Source: a virus. Taken from it: a DNA stretch of 64,000 bases. The DNA is taken from positions 16,293 through 80,292 of IMG/VR virus record IMGVR_UViG_3300020473_000025. One strand, written 5' to 3'. A program made the position numbers and the translations under genes. The notes under the pieces were generated by a model. That model was given only the letters and a program-made list of their open reading frames with translations. It was not told the DNA's origin and did not search any database. Shown here one piece after another: positions 43,160 through 51,770 of the stretch (positions within the stretch are counted from its first letter, which is position 1; each line of letters begins with the position of its first letter).

Positions 43160-45721
43160 GTGCCAACTCAGTATTACGCACATGTGGATGTAAAAAGTCA
43201 CCATGTACGGTTCCACACCATGATGCCAGAGTGTAAACGCGCCCTCTATGATTATTGCGAGCGGTTAATCGATTATGACCAAGGGTACGATCCTCGTACC
43301 CATAGTTACTATAAGATACCTAAGCGTGTCTTTGCCGCATCACCGCATGATCGTAGAGAGCTGCGTTTCCATATTAACCAGTATAAAGATATACTTACAC
43401 ACCTTAACGTAAAGGGAATCAAAACCGAACAATTATTAATCGAGCACTTTACTCCGGTAGAGGGTGATGATGTTACTAGTTTTGTAATAGACGACGACAT
43501 TCAACCCTACGAGTACCAATTGCCAGTTATTGACCATTTCCTTACACCCGGTGTGAGTAAGATAACCAATGCGCCAACGGGTAGTGGTAAGATGCAACCA
43601 TTAGACAGTCTAATTAAGATACCTGGTGGTTGGAAACAAATGGGAGATATACAGGTAGGAGATAAGATCACAGCACCTGACGGTCACGACACTTTTGTAA
43701 ATGGCGTATTCCCTCAAGGGAAAATGCAGATTTATAAAGTTACGTTTGCAGATGGTCGATCAACTGAGGTTGGAGGTGAACATCTTTGGAAAATGTTTAT
43801 TGCTAACTACCATGATGCTGATAAGCGGTGGCGTATCGGTGATACCTTTGAGATGATGCGTGAACTTAAACGCTCACAGCCTAGAGTATATATACCGTTA
43901 ATCCAGCCTGAGCAGGGTGAATACAAAGAACTGCCCATTCATCCATGGACACTCGGTGCTATGTTGGGTGACGGTTGTTTTACTACCACGCCCCCCACAT
44001 TCACTACTACCTATGTAGATATTTTCCATAAGCTATCAACATTGTTACCAGAACACGTCACATTAAGTTGTGGTGCAAACGGGCGAACTATTGGTTTTGG
44101 AAACAGCCATGTGTTTAGAGATTACTTCAAACACTTAGGACTATGGGGCTGTCGTTCCGCTGATAAATTCATCCCTAAGATGTATTTAGAAGCTTCCGTA
44201 GAGCAGCGCTATGCGTTACTCCAGGGTTTAATGGATACCGATGGAGGTATTGATGTTAATTCATCCATGGACTACTCAAGTGTGTCTGAACAACTGGCCA
44301 AGGACGTTCAATACTTAGTCAGAAGTCTAGGGGGGATTGCAAAACTATCTAAGCGTCAAACCCACTATACCTATAAAGGAGAAAGGAAACCTGGCCAACC
44401 TAGCTTTAGAGTTAACATTCGCCATCCTAAACCATCTTCATTGTTTACTGTCCCTCATAAACTCGAAAGAGCCAATGACAACAGTCAGTATGCTAAGGGA
44501 TTGAAGTTAAGAGTGGTGAATGTAGAGCCATCCCGAATGGCAGATGCGCAGTGTATATCGGTTACACACAAGGATCATCTTTACGTAACTGATGATTTTG
44601 TGGTTACTCATAATACCATGATGTCTTTATATTCTACATGGATGATAAAGAAAAGAACCATCCTGGTTGTGCCTGCTAAGTACATCACCGAAGGTAAATG
44701 GATTGGTGATATCACTAAGACATTAAATGTACCTAGGGAAAAACTGTGTGTGGTGAAAGGATCTAAAGCCATGCGGGCGCTTATCGATTTAGGATTAGCA
44801 GATGCCTTGGAATATGATTTTATCATTATATCAGCGACTACCATGTATAACTTCTACAAGGCGTATGAGGAAGGAAAGCTGGAGGAAGAAGGGTATAACT
44901 GCGACCCCGATGAATTGTACACGGTTACTAAAACAGGGCTACGCGTAATAGATGAAGTGCATGAGAACTTCCATCTCAACTTTACGCAGGATCTGTACGG
45001 TCATGTGGCTAAGACGATTTACATGTCAGCGACGTTAGTTTCTGATAATGCTTTCATTAATTCAATGTTAGAAGTTGCCTATCCTGTTGGCGAACGTATA
45101 ACACCGGATTATGATGGCAAATATATCGCCTGTACAGCCCTCACATACCGTTGTAACAAGGTAGAGCTACTATCGCATAAGCGACGTAAGATGTACTCTC
45201 AGATGCTCTTTGAGGCGTCTATATTGAAGAAGAAGTTTCGTAGTGAAGCTTACGCTGAAATGATCTATGATATCGTGCTTAATGAATACATCAGTATCCG
45301 TGAGCCGGGGCAGAAGATGATGATCTTTGCCGATACCATAGAGATGTGTACCTATCTAACATCGTTTATAAAGCCACGTTTGACTGACTTAACTGTCAAT
45401 AGGTTTGTGGGTGAGGATCCAGATGAGTATCTTTATGAATCTGATGTAATCATTACTACACCTAAGTCTGCAGGTACTGCGGTAGATATCAAAGGACTTA
45501 AAGTTACCTTACTGACATCTGCAATTGGCTCACGTCAATTAAACGCGCAGATACTGGGTCGTTTGAGAAAGCTAAGAGGTTTTGAAGATAACGTACCACG
45601 TTTCTTCTACTTAGTTTGCGAGGATATAGATTCTCATGTTAAGTACCATGAAAGAAAACTTGCTACTTTCTCAGATAAAGTTAAAACTCACCGTACGCTG
45701 CAAACTGCGTATGTGCTATAA
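43160..45721 (+). CDS. SF2 helicase interrupted by an intein in Walker A (853 aa precursor)
   Basis: GTG start with AAAGGAGGG. The extein parts form a UvsW-like DNA helicase of about 512 residues. Q-P-Y-E-Y-Q-L-P (Q motif) precedes N-A-P-T-G-S-G-K at 137-144, then the intein (145-485), then T-M-M-S-L-Y to finish Walker A as G-S-G-K-T. Next come R-V-I-D-E-V-H (DEVH Walker B), Y-M-S-A-T-L (motif III), A-G-T-A-V-D-I (motif V) and Q-I-L-G-R-L-R-K-L (motif VI). It would act in branch migration or replication initiation. Splicing is needed for ATP binding, so activity depends on the intein. It follows the RNAP genes by 19 bases. Confidence 0.88.
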   Translation: MPTQYYAHVDVKSHHVRFHTMMPECKRALYDYCERLIDYDQGYDPRTHSYYKIPKRVFAASPHDRRELRFHINQYKDILTHLNVKGIKTEQLLIEHFTPVEGDDVTSFVIDDDIQPYEYQLPVIDHFLTPGVSKITNAPTGSGKMQPLDSLIKIPGGWKQMGDIQVGDKITAPDGHDTFVNGVFPQGKMQIYKVTFADGRSTEVGGEHLWKMFIANYHDADKRWRIGDTFEMMRELKRSQPRVYIPLIQPEQGEYKELPIHPWTLGAMLGDGCFTTTPPTFTTTYVDIFHKLSTLLPEHVTLSCGANGRTIGFGNSHVFRDYFKHLGLWGCRSADKFIPKMYLEASVEQRYALLQGLMDTDGGIDVNSSMDYSSVSEQLAKDVQYLVRSLGGIAKLSKRQTHYTYKGERKPGQPSFRVNIRHPKPSSLFTVPHKLERANDNSQYAKGLKLRVVNVEPSRMADAQCISVTHKDHLYVTDDFVVTHNTMMSLYSTWMIKKRTILVVPAKYITEGKWIGDITKTLNVPREKLCVVKGSKAMRALIDLGLADALEYDFIIISATTMYNFYKAYEEGKLEEEGYNCDPDELYTVTKTGLRVIDEVHENFHLNFTQDLYGHVAKTIYMSATLVSDNAFINSMLEVAYPVGERITPDYDGKYIACTALTYRCNKVELLSHKRRKMYSQMLFEASILKKKFRSEAYAEMIYDIVLNEYISIREPGQKMMIFADTIEMCTYLTSFIKPRLTDLTVNRFVGEDPDEYLYESDVIITTPKSAGTAVDIKGLKVTLLTSAIGSRQLNAQILGRLRKLRGFEDNVPRFFYLVCEDIDSHVKYHERKLATFSDKVKTHRTLQTAYVL
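43592..44614 (+). mobile_element. Intein with class 3 (WCT) features and LAGLIDADG endonuclease
   Basis: 341 residues (145-485 of the precursor) inserted between K144 and T486 of Walker A. It starts Met-Gln-Pro-Leu, so it has no Cys or Ser at position 1. Block A continues I-P-G-G-W-K-Q-M-G-D-I-Q-V-G-D-K. Block B ends G-G-E-H-L-W with Trp210. The endonuclease motifs are L-G-A-M-L-G-D-G and L-L-Q-G-L-M-D-T-D-G-G. Block F reads Q-C-I-S-V-T-H with Cys465, and block G V-V-T-H-N with Thr483 and Asn485; +1 residue is Thr. Trp, Cys and Thr at these places are the WCT set that defines class 3 inteins, which splice through the block F cysteine. Confidence 0.88.
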
Positions 45722-45730
45722 GAAGAGATC

Positions 45731-45835
45731 ATGCCAACAACAGGTAGTAGTAATCGTCCCTATAAGACAGCCTCAAAACAATTAAGTCCCAAGGTGCTAG
45801 CCGTGCTTAACCGTAGACTTAAAAAGTTAAAGTAG
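45731..45835 (+). CDS. Small basic protein (34 aa)
   Basis: A 34-residue frame 9 bases after the helicase gene with AGAAGAGA upstream. Sequence is basic throughout and ends L-N-R-R-L-K-K-L-K. Position, ribosome site and the terminator that follows support translation; function unknown. Confidence 0.5.
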   Translation: MPTTGSSNRPYKTASKQLSPKVLAVLNRRLKKLK

Positions 45836-45843
45836 ACGTATCT

Positions 45844-45871
45844 AGGCTCACCTCCTTTTGGGGGTGAGCCT
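45844..45871 (+). terminator. Hairpin terminator
   Basis: Stem AGGCTCACC/GGTGAGCCT (45844-45852 with 45863-45871). The next gene begins only 20 bases later. Confidence 0.72.
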
Positions 45872-45892
45872 ATGACCTATAAGGAGTTTTTT

Positions 45893-46531
45893 ATGTTGTA
45901 TCATCTTGTTAATGGTGAGCAGGTTTCAGACCCTGAACCGTTCCCAGGTGAAGACATCTGTGTGATGATGATAGACAGCGACGTTTGCAAAATAGAAACC
46001 GTACCCTTTAATTCATTATTTACCATCGATAACTATAACGGCCTCTATACGGTTATAAAAGTAAATGAGGTAGCCGCTATCTCCCAGGTAGAAGGCATTG
46101 CTATACCTGATAAAATTTACGATGTCATGCAGTTAGATGATCTAGTTACTGTACTTTACATGTCAGGTAATGAGATAAGGTATAGAAAACTAATTATAAG
46201 TAACTCATATTCTGAATACACGCTGATTAAAGATGGGCTAGTAGCGTTAAACAACCATCCGTTTCCTACTTTAGAAACAGTAGATAGCGTTAGAGTATAT
46301 AAGCGATTAAATCATGATGGTTTCACATCACAAAACTTTACGTTATCTACTAAAGAACGCATCACCGGTAACCACCCACTACGTCCACGTGGAATAAATT
46401 CAATCACGTCTTATCAAGATGGATGTATGATAGATGTTGAGTTTACCAATGGGGTCAAGGTTTATAGAAGAGAACTGACTATTACCCCTAACCAAAATAC
46501 TAACACCGTAGATGTAGATAGGGGGGAGTAG
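45893..46531 (+). CDS. Hypothetical beta-rich protein (212 aa)
   Basis: I start at the ATG at 45893 because AAGGAG lies 7 bases before it; an ATG at 45872 overlaps the terminator stem. The product is beta-rich with repeated D/N-G-turn units (N-H-D-G-F-T-S-Q-N-F-T-L; N-G-V-K-V-Y-R-R-E-L). It ends at a G6 run. The minus-one frame continues into a stretch with a similar repeat unit (see 46591), so the gene may once have been longer, or be extended by slippage. Function unknown. Confidence 0.5.
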   Translation: MLYHLVNGEQVSDPEPFPGEDICVMMIDSDVCKIETVPFNSLFTIDNYNGLYTVIKVNEVAAISQVEGIAIPDKIYDVMQLDDLVTVLYMSGNEIRYRKLIISNSYSEYTLIKDGLVALNNHPFPTLETVDSVRVYKRLNHDGFTSQNFTLSTKERITGNHPLRPRGINSITSYQDGCMIDVEFTNGVKVYRRELTITPNQNTNTVDVDRGE

Positions 46532-46590
46532 CATCATGGCACTCCGACTACGTATTTAAATCTAATTTAGCCTCTGTTAAAGCACACGGT

Positions 46591-46716
46591 ATGGCGGTGT
46601 TATTTACTTATGTAGATATAGATAAAGATGGTCGTATTAATACTAATTCATTTAGACTAGAATATGTTACTGGTGGTGAAGTATTTGTAAAAGAGTTTAA
46701 TACAGCAACATCTTGA
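46591..46716 (+). CDS. Small protein or detached C-terminal repeat (41 aa)
   Basis: Frame of 41 residues from the ATG at 46591, open upstream to 46522 in the minus-one frame of the preceding gene. It contains F-T-Y-V-D-I-D-K-D-G-R-I-N-T-N-S-F-R-L-E-Y, similar in pattern to the D-G repeats of the 212-residue protein. No clear ribosome site, so it may be reached only by frameshift or be a fragment. Confidence 0.35.
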   Translation: MAVLFTYVDIDKDGRINTNSFRLEYVTGGEVFVKEFNTATS

Positions 46717-46717
46717 C

Positions 46718-46779
46718 GGCATAGAGGAAGAGCTAGCGCTACGCTAGCTCTTCCTAGTTATGCGCTTTCTTTTTTTATT
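46718..46779. terminator. Strong bidirectional hairpin
   Basis: 14-bp stem AGGAAGAGCTAGCG/CGCTAGCTCTTCCT (46725-46738 with 46742-46755), GGCATA at 46718, TATGCG and T-run after. It divides the plus-strand region from the minus-strand block beginning at 46775. Confidence 0.85.
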
Positions 46780-47185
46780 TGAATATCTTACCTAACAGCA
46801 TCTTAATGGCAACCATCAGGATGTTGTTAATTAGATAGCCACTGAAGTGATGGGACATCTCATCTTTCTTCAGCCATTTCAAATAAATATTATCAATGAC
46901 TTCGCCATCATACTCCAACACTAAATGACCAATGTAATCTTTCTCGGTCAAACAACGCCAGAACTTAGCTTTAAACAACAATATGCCTGTCCAAAACTTC
47001 CAGTAGCTCTCCCCGCAGATGTACCACCATACAGTAACTGCAAAATCATCACAGTCACCACGGTAGTGTCCGGTTTCATCCATCTCTAATATACGCCAAC
47101 TGTCAACCTTAGAGTCGTATTTATATTTAAAACGAATGATAAGGTTTTTAATTTTACGTTGCGCTTCTTCACTAATACGCGGCAT
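46775..47185 (-). CDS. Transglutaminase-like cysteine peptidase (136 aa)
   Basis: Contains Y-R-G-D-C-D-D-F-A-V-T near 40-50, the nucleophile motif of bacterial transglutaminase-like cysteine proteinases. G-H-L-V-L-E-Y follows near 86-92 with the histidine, and G-E-V-I-D-N-I near 94-100 with the aspartate, so a full Cys-His-Asp set is present. The C-terminus is hydrophobic (Y-L-I-N-N-I-L-M-V-A-I-K-M-L-L) and could associate with membrane. Comparable small phage proteins are seen as structural-gene neighbours or lysis factors. Substrate unknown. Confidence 0.6.
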   Translation of the reverse strand: MPRISEEAQRKIKNLIIRFKYKYDSKVDSWRILEMDETGHYRGDCDDFAVTVWWYICGESYWKFWTGILLFKAKFWRCLTEKDYIGHLVLEYDGEVIDNIYLKWLKKDEMSHHFSGYLINNILMVAIKMLLGKIFK

Positions 47186-47245
47186 ACTGCTTCCCCTAAA
47201 TTGATTCTATTATTAATTTTCCAATGTATTTATTATTGGATTGCT

Positions 47246-48157
47246 TTACAGCTTGACCCCATCAATTACGAGCGTAACTACTGTATTGATGAGATGGTCA
47301 ATTGGGTTTTCTATTACTACGTCTCCGTGATCTGGTAGGTAGATCGAACAACCCAGCTCGTTTAAATAAAAATGAAAATCAAACAATTCAAATATGTTCG
47401 TGTTAAGTTTATTAGCTTCTTTAAACTTAACAGGTTCATCGATGGCCTCTTGATATAGATCTTCATCGCTATTTGATTCGTCAAATACTTCAAAGTGGGG
47501 CCAGTAGTTTTCGTTCTTATCAAGTTCATTAACTTTTAAGAGTAATTCCTCACAGAACGTTAGAAGTGATAATATATCCCCCCCACCTAATACAATATCC
47601 TCATCATAGTCGCTAACACGAGAATCGATTTGTAATTCTGGACTATATAGGCCGTTAGTTACAACAATACCGCCTACTCGCCCCTTGAAAACAGGCTGGA
47701 TGAGTGATGGATAATATTTATTGAACTTATCTTCAATGTTCTCTTTCAACCAACGATGAACACCTTCTAAGTCGCCTCTGTCCGGGTGTAATATATTCTC
47801 AATAAGTTTTGTGCTCTCTATGACGTCTAACCAATTTTGTTTGATCTTAATCCATTCTTCGCAAAACGCAATATAATCCATATAGCCGCGTTTTAACTTA
47901 TCAAAATCGTTTGTAATTTTACCATCAACGCTCAAAAGCACCGCCCTATCTTTAGGAAAGATAAATTGCTTTTCCTTTACCTTCTCGCGGAACTTCTTGT
48001 TATCAAGTTTTTTGATGAATTTGAGGATCTTAATGTGGGTAGCATTGACACCCTCAATATCATCATACGTCTTTAAAACCTTATCATGGACAAGATCTAT
48101 CAACCAATCTACTATGCTCTCATTAGACGCGCGTGCGGCTTCTCTAATAATATTCAT
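47246..48157 (-). CDS. Hypothetical acidic protein (303 aa)
   Basis: Helical and rich in Lys, Glu, Asp and Ile, unlike the surrounding phage proteins, with F-E-V-F-D-E-S-N-S-D-E-D-L near 220. Its base composition appears more AT-rich and codon use differs, which suggests recent acquisition. It is followed downstream by the transglutaminase-like gene and preceded by a 101-residue gene. Function unknown. Confidence 0.5.
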   Translation of the reverse strand: MNIIREAARASNESIVDWLIDLVHDKVLKTYDDIEGVNATHIKILKFIKKLDNKKFREKVKEKQFIFPKDRAVLLSVDGKITNDFDKLKRGYMDYIAFCEEWIKIKQNWLDVIESTKLIENILHPDRGDLEGVHRWLKENIEDKFNKYYPSLIQPVFKGRVGGIVVTNGLYSPELQIDSRVSDYDEDIVLGGGDILSLLTFCEELLLKVNELDKNENYWPHFEVFDESNSDEDLYQEAIDEPVKFKEANKLNTNIFELFDFHFYLNELGCSIYLPDHGDVVIENPIDHLINTVVTLVIDGVKL

Positions 48158-48173
48158 TATATTCCTTTTATAA

Positions 48174-48479
48174 CTAAATTAATTCTACTGTTAATTCAAC
48201 ATAGATACCCGGCCTATGGCTAGGTATCTGACGTATCCACTTTAATTCAGGTGTTCTTAACATCGTTCCTAAAATAATAGGGTCTTCTGTTAACAACTCT
48301 TTAATTAAGGCACTTATATAGAACTGATCACGTATAACAATCCAGCGTTTAACGTGTAGCTCTATCATGGAACTCAGTTTACCTATAGGGTCGGTTACTA
48401 GTTCATCTTTTTCAAAAAACTGACGGTGGGTGCGTGTTTCCTTAGCACCCTTTAACTCATAATCGAGTTTAACTTTCAT
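48174..48479 (-). CDS. Hypothetical protein (101 aa)
   Basis: A 101-residue protein with an N-terminal K-V-K-L-D-Y-E-L strand and C-terminal I-Y-V-E-L-T-V-E-L-I strand around a helical centre. It lies 13 bases after the SNF2-like helicase gene and 16 before the 303-residue gene, so all are likely one transcript. Function unknown. Confidence 0.5.
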   Translation of the reverse strand: MKVKLDYELKGAKETRTHRQFFEKDELVTDPIGKLSSMIELHVKRWIVIRDQFYISALIKELLTEDPIILGTMLRTPELKWIRQIPSHRPGIYVELTVELI

Positions 48480-48492
48480 TTATCTATTCCAA

Positions 48493-50499
48493 TTACCAAC
48501 TTAACGATGCAGTACCACTATCCTTGCTACTCGATGTTACGAGTGGGATGACCTCGCCCTCAGTTAACGATTCCATGTTAACTTCTAAAGTGTCACCCAT
48601 GAGACGGTCTACTTCCGCTTTTGACCATTTCATTATGTCAAGATTACGTGTACTTAAATTTTGCTTGTCACCCGTGTCTAAAAGAATATTGATAACGTAA
48701 GTTTGCGTGTCCTGTCCAAGGCGATCAACCCGACTCACTGCTTGATTTTTCTCATAATCCCTAAATGGATTGTTAAGAAACACCACCGTATTAGCGCTGA
48801 TGACTGGGATGGCTGTGGAGAGGGATTTAAGTGTAGCTACCAGGGGATTAACTTTAGGGTTATTGTCAAACCTTTCCATAATTTTAACAATGTTCTTGTT
48901 GGTATCACCGTATACGACAGCGGGTTTATAGGTCGGTTTTAAATGTTCAACAGCAATGTCTACGACTTCAACAAAGCTAGAAAAAATAAGTACTTTCTTC
49001 TTACTTGCTTTAATTATACCGTCATAGTCAACGACCTTGGCAATTTCTTTAAAGCACTCTATACGTCTTCTGCCTAAAACTCGACCTAATGCCTCTCCAC
49101 GAATTACCAACTCAACATATTTAACCACCCCTTTGACCCGTTTAAATTCTTTGCGATTTTCAGCAGATAATCTAGGGTATATGACGCTATCCTCGTAAGC
49201 ATTGACATCCCTTATCAATTCAGCTAAAGGACGATAGTCACTGGTGGATTTTAATATGTCTATCTTTTGAAGATAATTATTGAAGTCGGCACGCTCACCA
49301 TCCCAGAGTGTTTGTTCGAACACGGCTAAAATCTCATCAAAGACCTGAAGGTACGAGTTGTAATGTTCCTTGTAGAAAGCAAGTCGTTCGGTGATGAATT
49401 CTAACATTTCCTGTTTGACGTGCTCCAACGTAAAACGATCAGAATCCTTTACTTGAACTTTGATATCTTCTTCAATCGGTTCATCAGTTCTGACTACAGT
49501 TTTATCAACATTGAATACACTCTTACCTATTCTTCGGGCAAGTATGTCATTAGCTCTTGATGAACTTACACCAAAGATACCTTTGAATCGCTTCTCGACT
49601 TCTGGTGTAAACAAGGGATCACAGGCTCGTAAGAAACTAACCATCTCCGTCGCTAGTGCCTTAAATGGCGTGCCTGACGACCAGAGTATATGTTGACATG
49701 CAGTCTGCTTACATAACTCAATAAAAGACAACGTCCGCGCCGAAGTAACTTCATTGAAATGATGGCTCTCGTCAAGGTCAATGAATACGTCTTTTCGCTT
49801 GAAAATGTCGACATTATTTAACAGAACGGGCAAGGCCTCGTAGTGGCAGATATAGTAATCCATACCTTTGGGCGGTGGTGTCCCTGAATCGGACAACCAG
49901 CATTCCTTTTCACCCTTAACGTATTTTTCAATGTTATCTAACCATACCTCACGTATCGCGTTTTTAGGACAGACTATTATCATCGTGTCTAACTCCAACA
50001 ACCCATGGAGTAAAAGACCTGAGAATGTTTTACCCGATCCAGGTGGAGATGCCAAGTAGTAGCCGTTAAGACCCATCTTAACGGTATTGATGGCATAGCT
50101 CTCAATGAAGTTACTTTGATGGTCAAGTGGTTTAAGATTGAAGTTTCTAAGACGTCGATAATTAACAACATCACCCACCTCCACCTCTCTACCAAGCCAG
50201 GTGTTTTCTTTAAGTAATTCCATTATTTTTAGAATAACACCCCTTGACAGATAAGTTTTACTCTGCTCAAATAGTATATCAAGAGCATTGTAAAACTCAT
50301 AGGCAAAGAACGAATCTAGACTTACTTCCGCTGCGCTTTGACTAATAAAAAGATTATTAGGAATTCTAACACTATTCCACATATTTTTCATATCTGAGAC
50401 AACGGCTTTAGTTTTAATACCGGAGACCGTTATCACCCCATCCTTTTCTTCCACACTAATGTGGCCTATAAGTCTCTGTAAAATACTTATCATACCCAT
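48493..50499 (-). CDS. SNF2-like SF2 helicase (668 aa)
   Basis: DNA-dependent ATPase of helicase superfamily 2. Seen in order: D-H-Q-S-N-F at 126-131 (Q-like), Walker A S-P-P-G-S-G-K-T at 151-158, Walker B D-L-D-E-S-H-H at 241-247, S-S-G-T-P at 274-278 (motif III), a second RecA lobe with V-L-I-F-S-S-F-V, and Q-A-V-S-R-V-D-R-L-G-Q as motif VI. The R-x-D-R-x-G-Q form of motif VI is typical of SNF2 proteins. Roughly 120 N-terminal residues are unrelated to the helicase. It probably remodels replication or repair intermediates. It is 5 bases downstream of the virion RNAP gene. Confidence 0.82.
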   Translation of the reverse strand: MGMISILQRLIGHISVEEKDGVITVSGIKTKAVVSDMKNMWNSVRIPNNLFISQSAAEVSLDSFFAYEFYNALDILFEQSKTYLSRGVILKIMELLKENTWLGREVEVGDVVNYRRLRNFNLKPLDHQSNFIESYAINTVKMGLNGYYLASPPGSGKTFSGLLLHGLLELDTMIIVCPKNAIREVWLDNIEKYVKGEKECWLSDSGTPPPKGMDYYICHYEALPVLLNNVDIFKRKDVFIDLDESHHFNEVTSARTLSFIELCKQTACQHILWSSGTPFKALATEMVSFLRACDPLFTPEVEKRFKGIFGVSSSRANDILARRIGKSVFNVDKTVVRTDEPIEEDIKVQVKDSDRFTLEHVKQEMLEFITERLAFYKEHYNSYLQVFDEILAVFEQTLWDGERADFNNYLQKIDILKSTSDYRPLAELIRDVNAYEDSVIYPRLSAENRKEFKRVKGVVKYVELVIRGEALGRVLGRRRIECFKEIAKVVDYDGIIKASKKKVLIFSSFVEVVDIAVEHLKPTYKPAVVYGDTNKNIVKIMERFDNNPKVNPLVATLKSLSTAIPVISANTVVFLNNPFRDYEKNQAVSRVDRLGQDTQTYVINILLDTGDKQNLSTRNLDIMKWSKAEVDRLMGDTLEVNMESLTEGEVIPLVTSSSKDSGTASLSW

Positions 50500-50504
50500 A
50501 TAAC

Positions 50505-51770
50505 CTATTGTATAAAATCTAAACCGATTAACTCCTCGGTCATTAAGTTAGAGGCGTGAAACTTACTCAAAAATAATGAAAGAAAGGCACTACCTGTAGC
50601 AGACGCAAGTAACGACAACGCTTTGTCATTGTCAGCAATAGCATCACCCATACACACTTTACAATAGTCGGTGAAAGGTACCTTACACGCCATAGGGCTT
50701 CTAAGTATAAGTGTTTTACCGATGCTTGCTTTTAATGCAGCTTCACTTAAAGGCTTATCAGGCGCAGACACCAGGCGTCGTCCTATAAATGATTTATAGT
50801 TCATATTGGTAATGGCCATCGGCATACCTACTTTATCTTTACAGTCGTCTTGAGAGATAAAGCTATTTTGGAATACACGAGTGATAGTTTTAACAGCCTC
50901 ACCACCTAGCGCCGTCTGTGTAGAACGCGCGTAAGAGCCGTCACGCAGCGAGTTGATTAATGCAGGTAGATCTTCAACGTTCCACCCATCTTGCAGCGAG
51001 CGAGGGATAACGTCGATCTTAGAGGGGTCTTCAAACGAGGACTCACCACCATGCATTATATACGCTTGCTTACGAGTAACGTTAAAGGCCTTAGCTGATT
51101 TATAGAAGCCTGACGATGGATCATCTTTGATATACTCGCGGTCCATGTCAATGAGTTCTTTCTCAATCTTAGCAATAACTGCGGGGTTATCTAACTCATC
51201 TTTGTGCTGCTTAAGCAATTCATCACGACGTTTAACAATTGCCGGGCTCGTGGTGATAGATTTCTCAGAAGCAGACGGGACCCACAGTGATGTTAACGAT
51301 GAAAGAAAGTACAGCTGTTTAAAATAGACGGAGACTTGTTCAGGTGTAATGATGTCATCTTTAAGCGCTACCGCTACCTGGTCTCCTACCTTGCCTGCTT
51401 TTACTTCCTCGTTGATATAAGGAATCACATCCCCAAAAGGATAGGACAATAGCATAGCGTTGGCTAGCAGTCGACCTACTGTTGTTTCTGTCTTACTCTT
51501 AATGTTTTTAAGGGTATCTTTTTCAACAGTTATTACATCGCTTGCTGTAAATAAAGGTTGATCTTCTTTATAGCCAACTACAGGTCCTGCAATATTACCT
51601 TGTTCATCGATGTAGTGTAAGTCGCCTTCCACATCTAATAACATACCAACGTATTGAGATTCACGTGGTTTAGGTGAGAAGATACCAAATACACTTAAAT
51701 GCCAGTGTTTTTGTATAAAGGCATTGTGTTTGATAGCAAACGCTAAATAGGTGTTTTTATCTATACTCAT
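50505..51770 (-). CDS. Virion RNA polymerase beta'-C subunit (421 aa)
   Basis: Counterpart of phiKZ gp80, part of the RNA polymerase injected with phage DNA to read early genes. Recognisable are I-N-S-L-R-D-G-S-Y-A-R-S-T-Q-T-A-L-G-G-E near 275-294, corresponding to the bridge helix region S-G-A-R-G-S. Then come L-R-S-P-M-A-C-K and Y-C-K-V-C-M-G-D near 350-372 with a Cys pair, and A-S-A-T-G-S-A-F-L-S-L-F-L-S-K-F-H-A-S near 388-406, the equivalent of A-Q-S-I-G-E-P. It resembles the non-virion beta'-C at 41164 in motif order. It overlaps the upstream gene by 4 bases. Confidence 0.8.
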   Translation of the reverse strand: MSIDKNTYLAFAIKHNAFIQKHWHLSVFGIFSPKPRESQYVGMLLDVEGDLHYIDEQGNIAGPVVGYKEDQPLFTASDVITVEKDTLKNIKSKTETTVGRLLANAMLLSYPFGDVIPYINEEVKAGKVGDQVAVALKDDIITPEQVSVYFKQLYFLSSLTSLWVPSASEKSITTSPAIVKRRDELLKQHKDELDNPAVIAKIEKELIDMDREYIKDDPSSGFYKSAKAFNVTRKQAYIMHGGESSFEDPSKIDVIPRSLQDGWNVEDLPALINSLRDGSYARSTQTALGGEAVKTITRVFQNSFISQDDCKDKVGMPMAITNMNYKSFIGRRLVSAPDKPLSEAALKASIGKTLILRSPMACKVPFTDYCKVCMGDAIADNDKALSLLASATGSAFLSLFLSKFHASNLMTEELIGLDFIQ

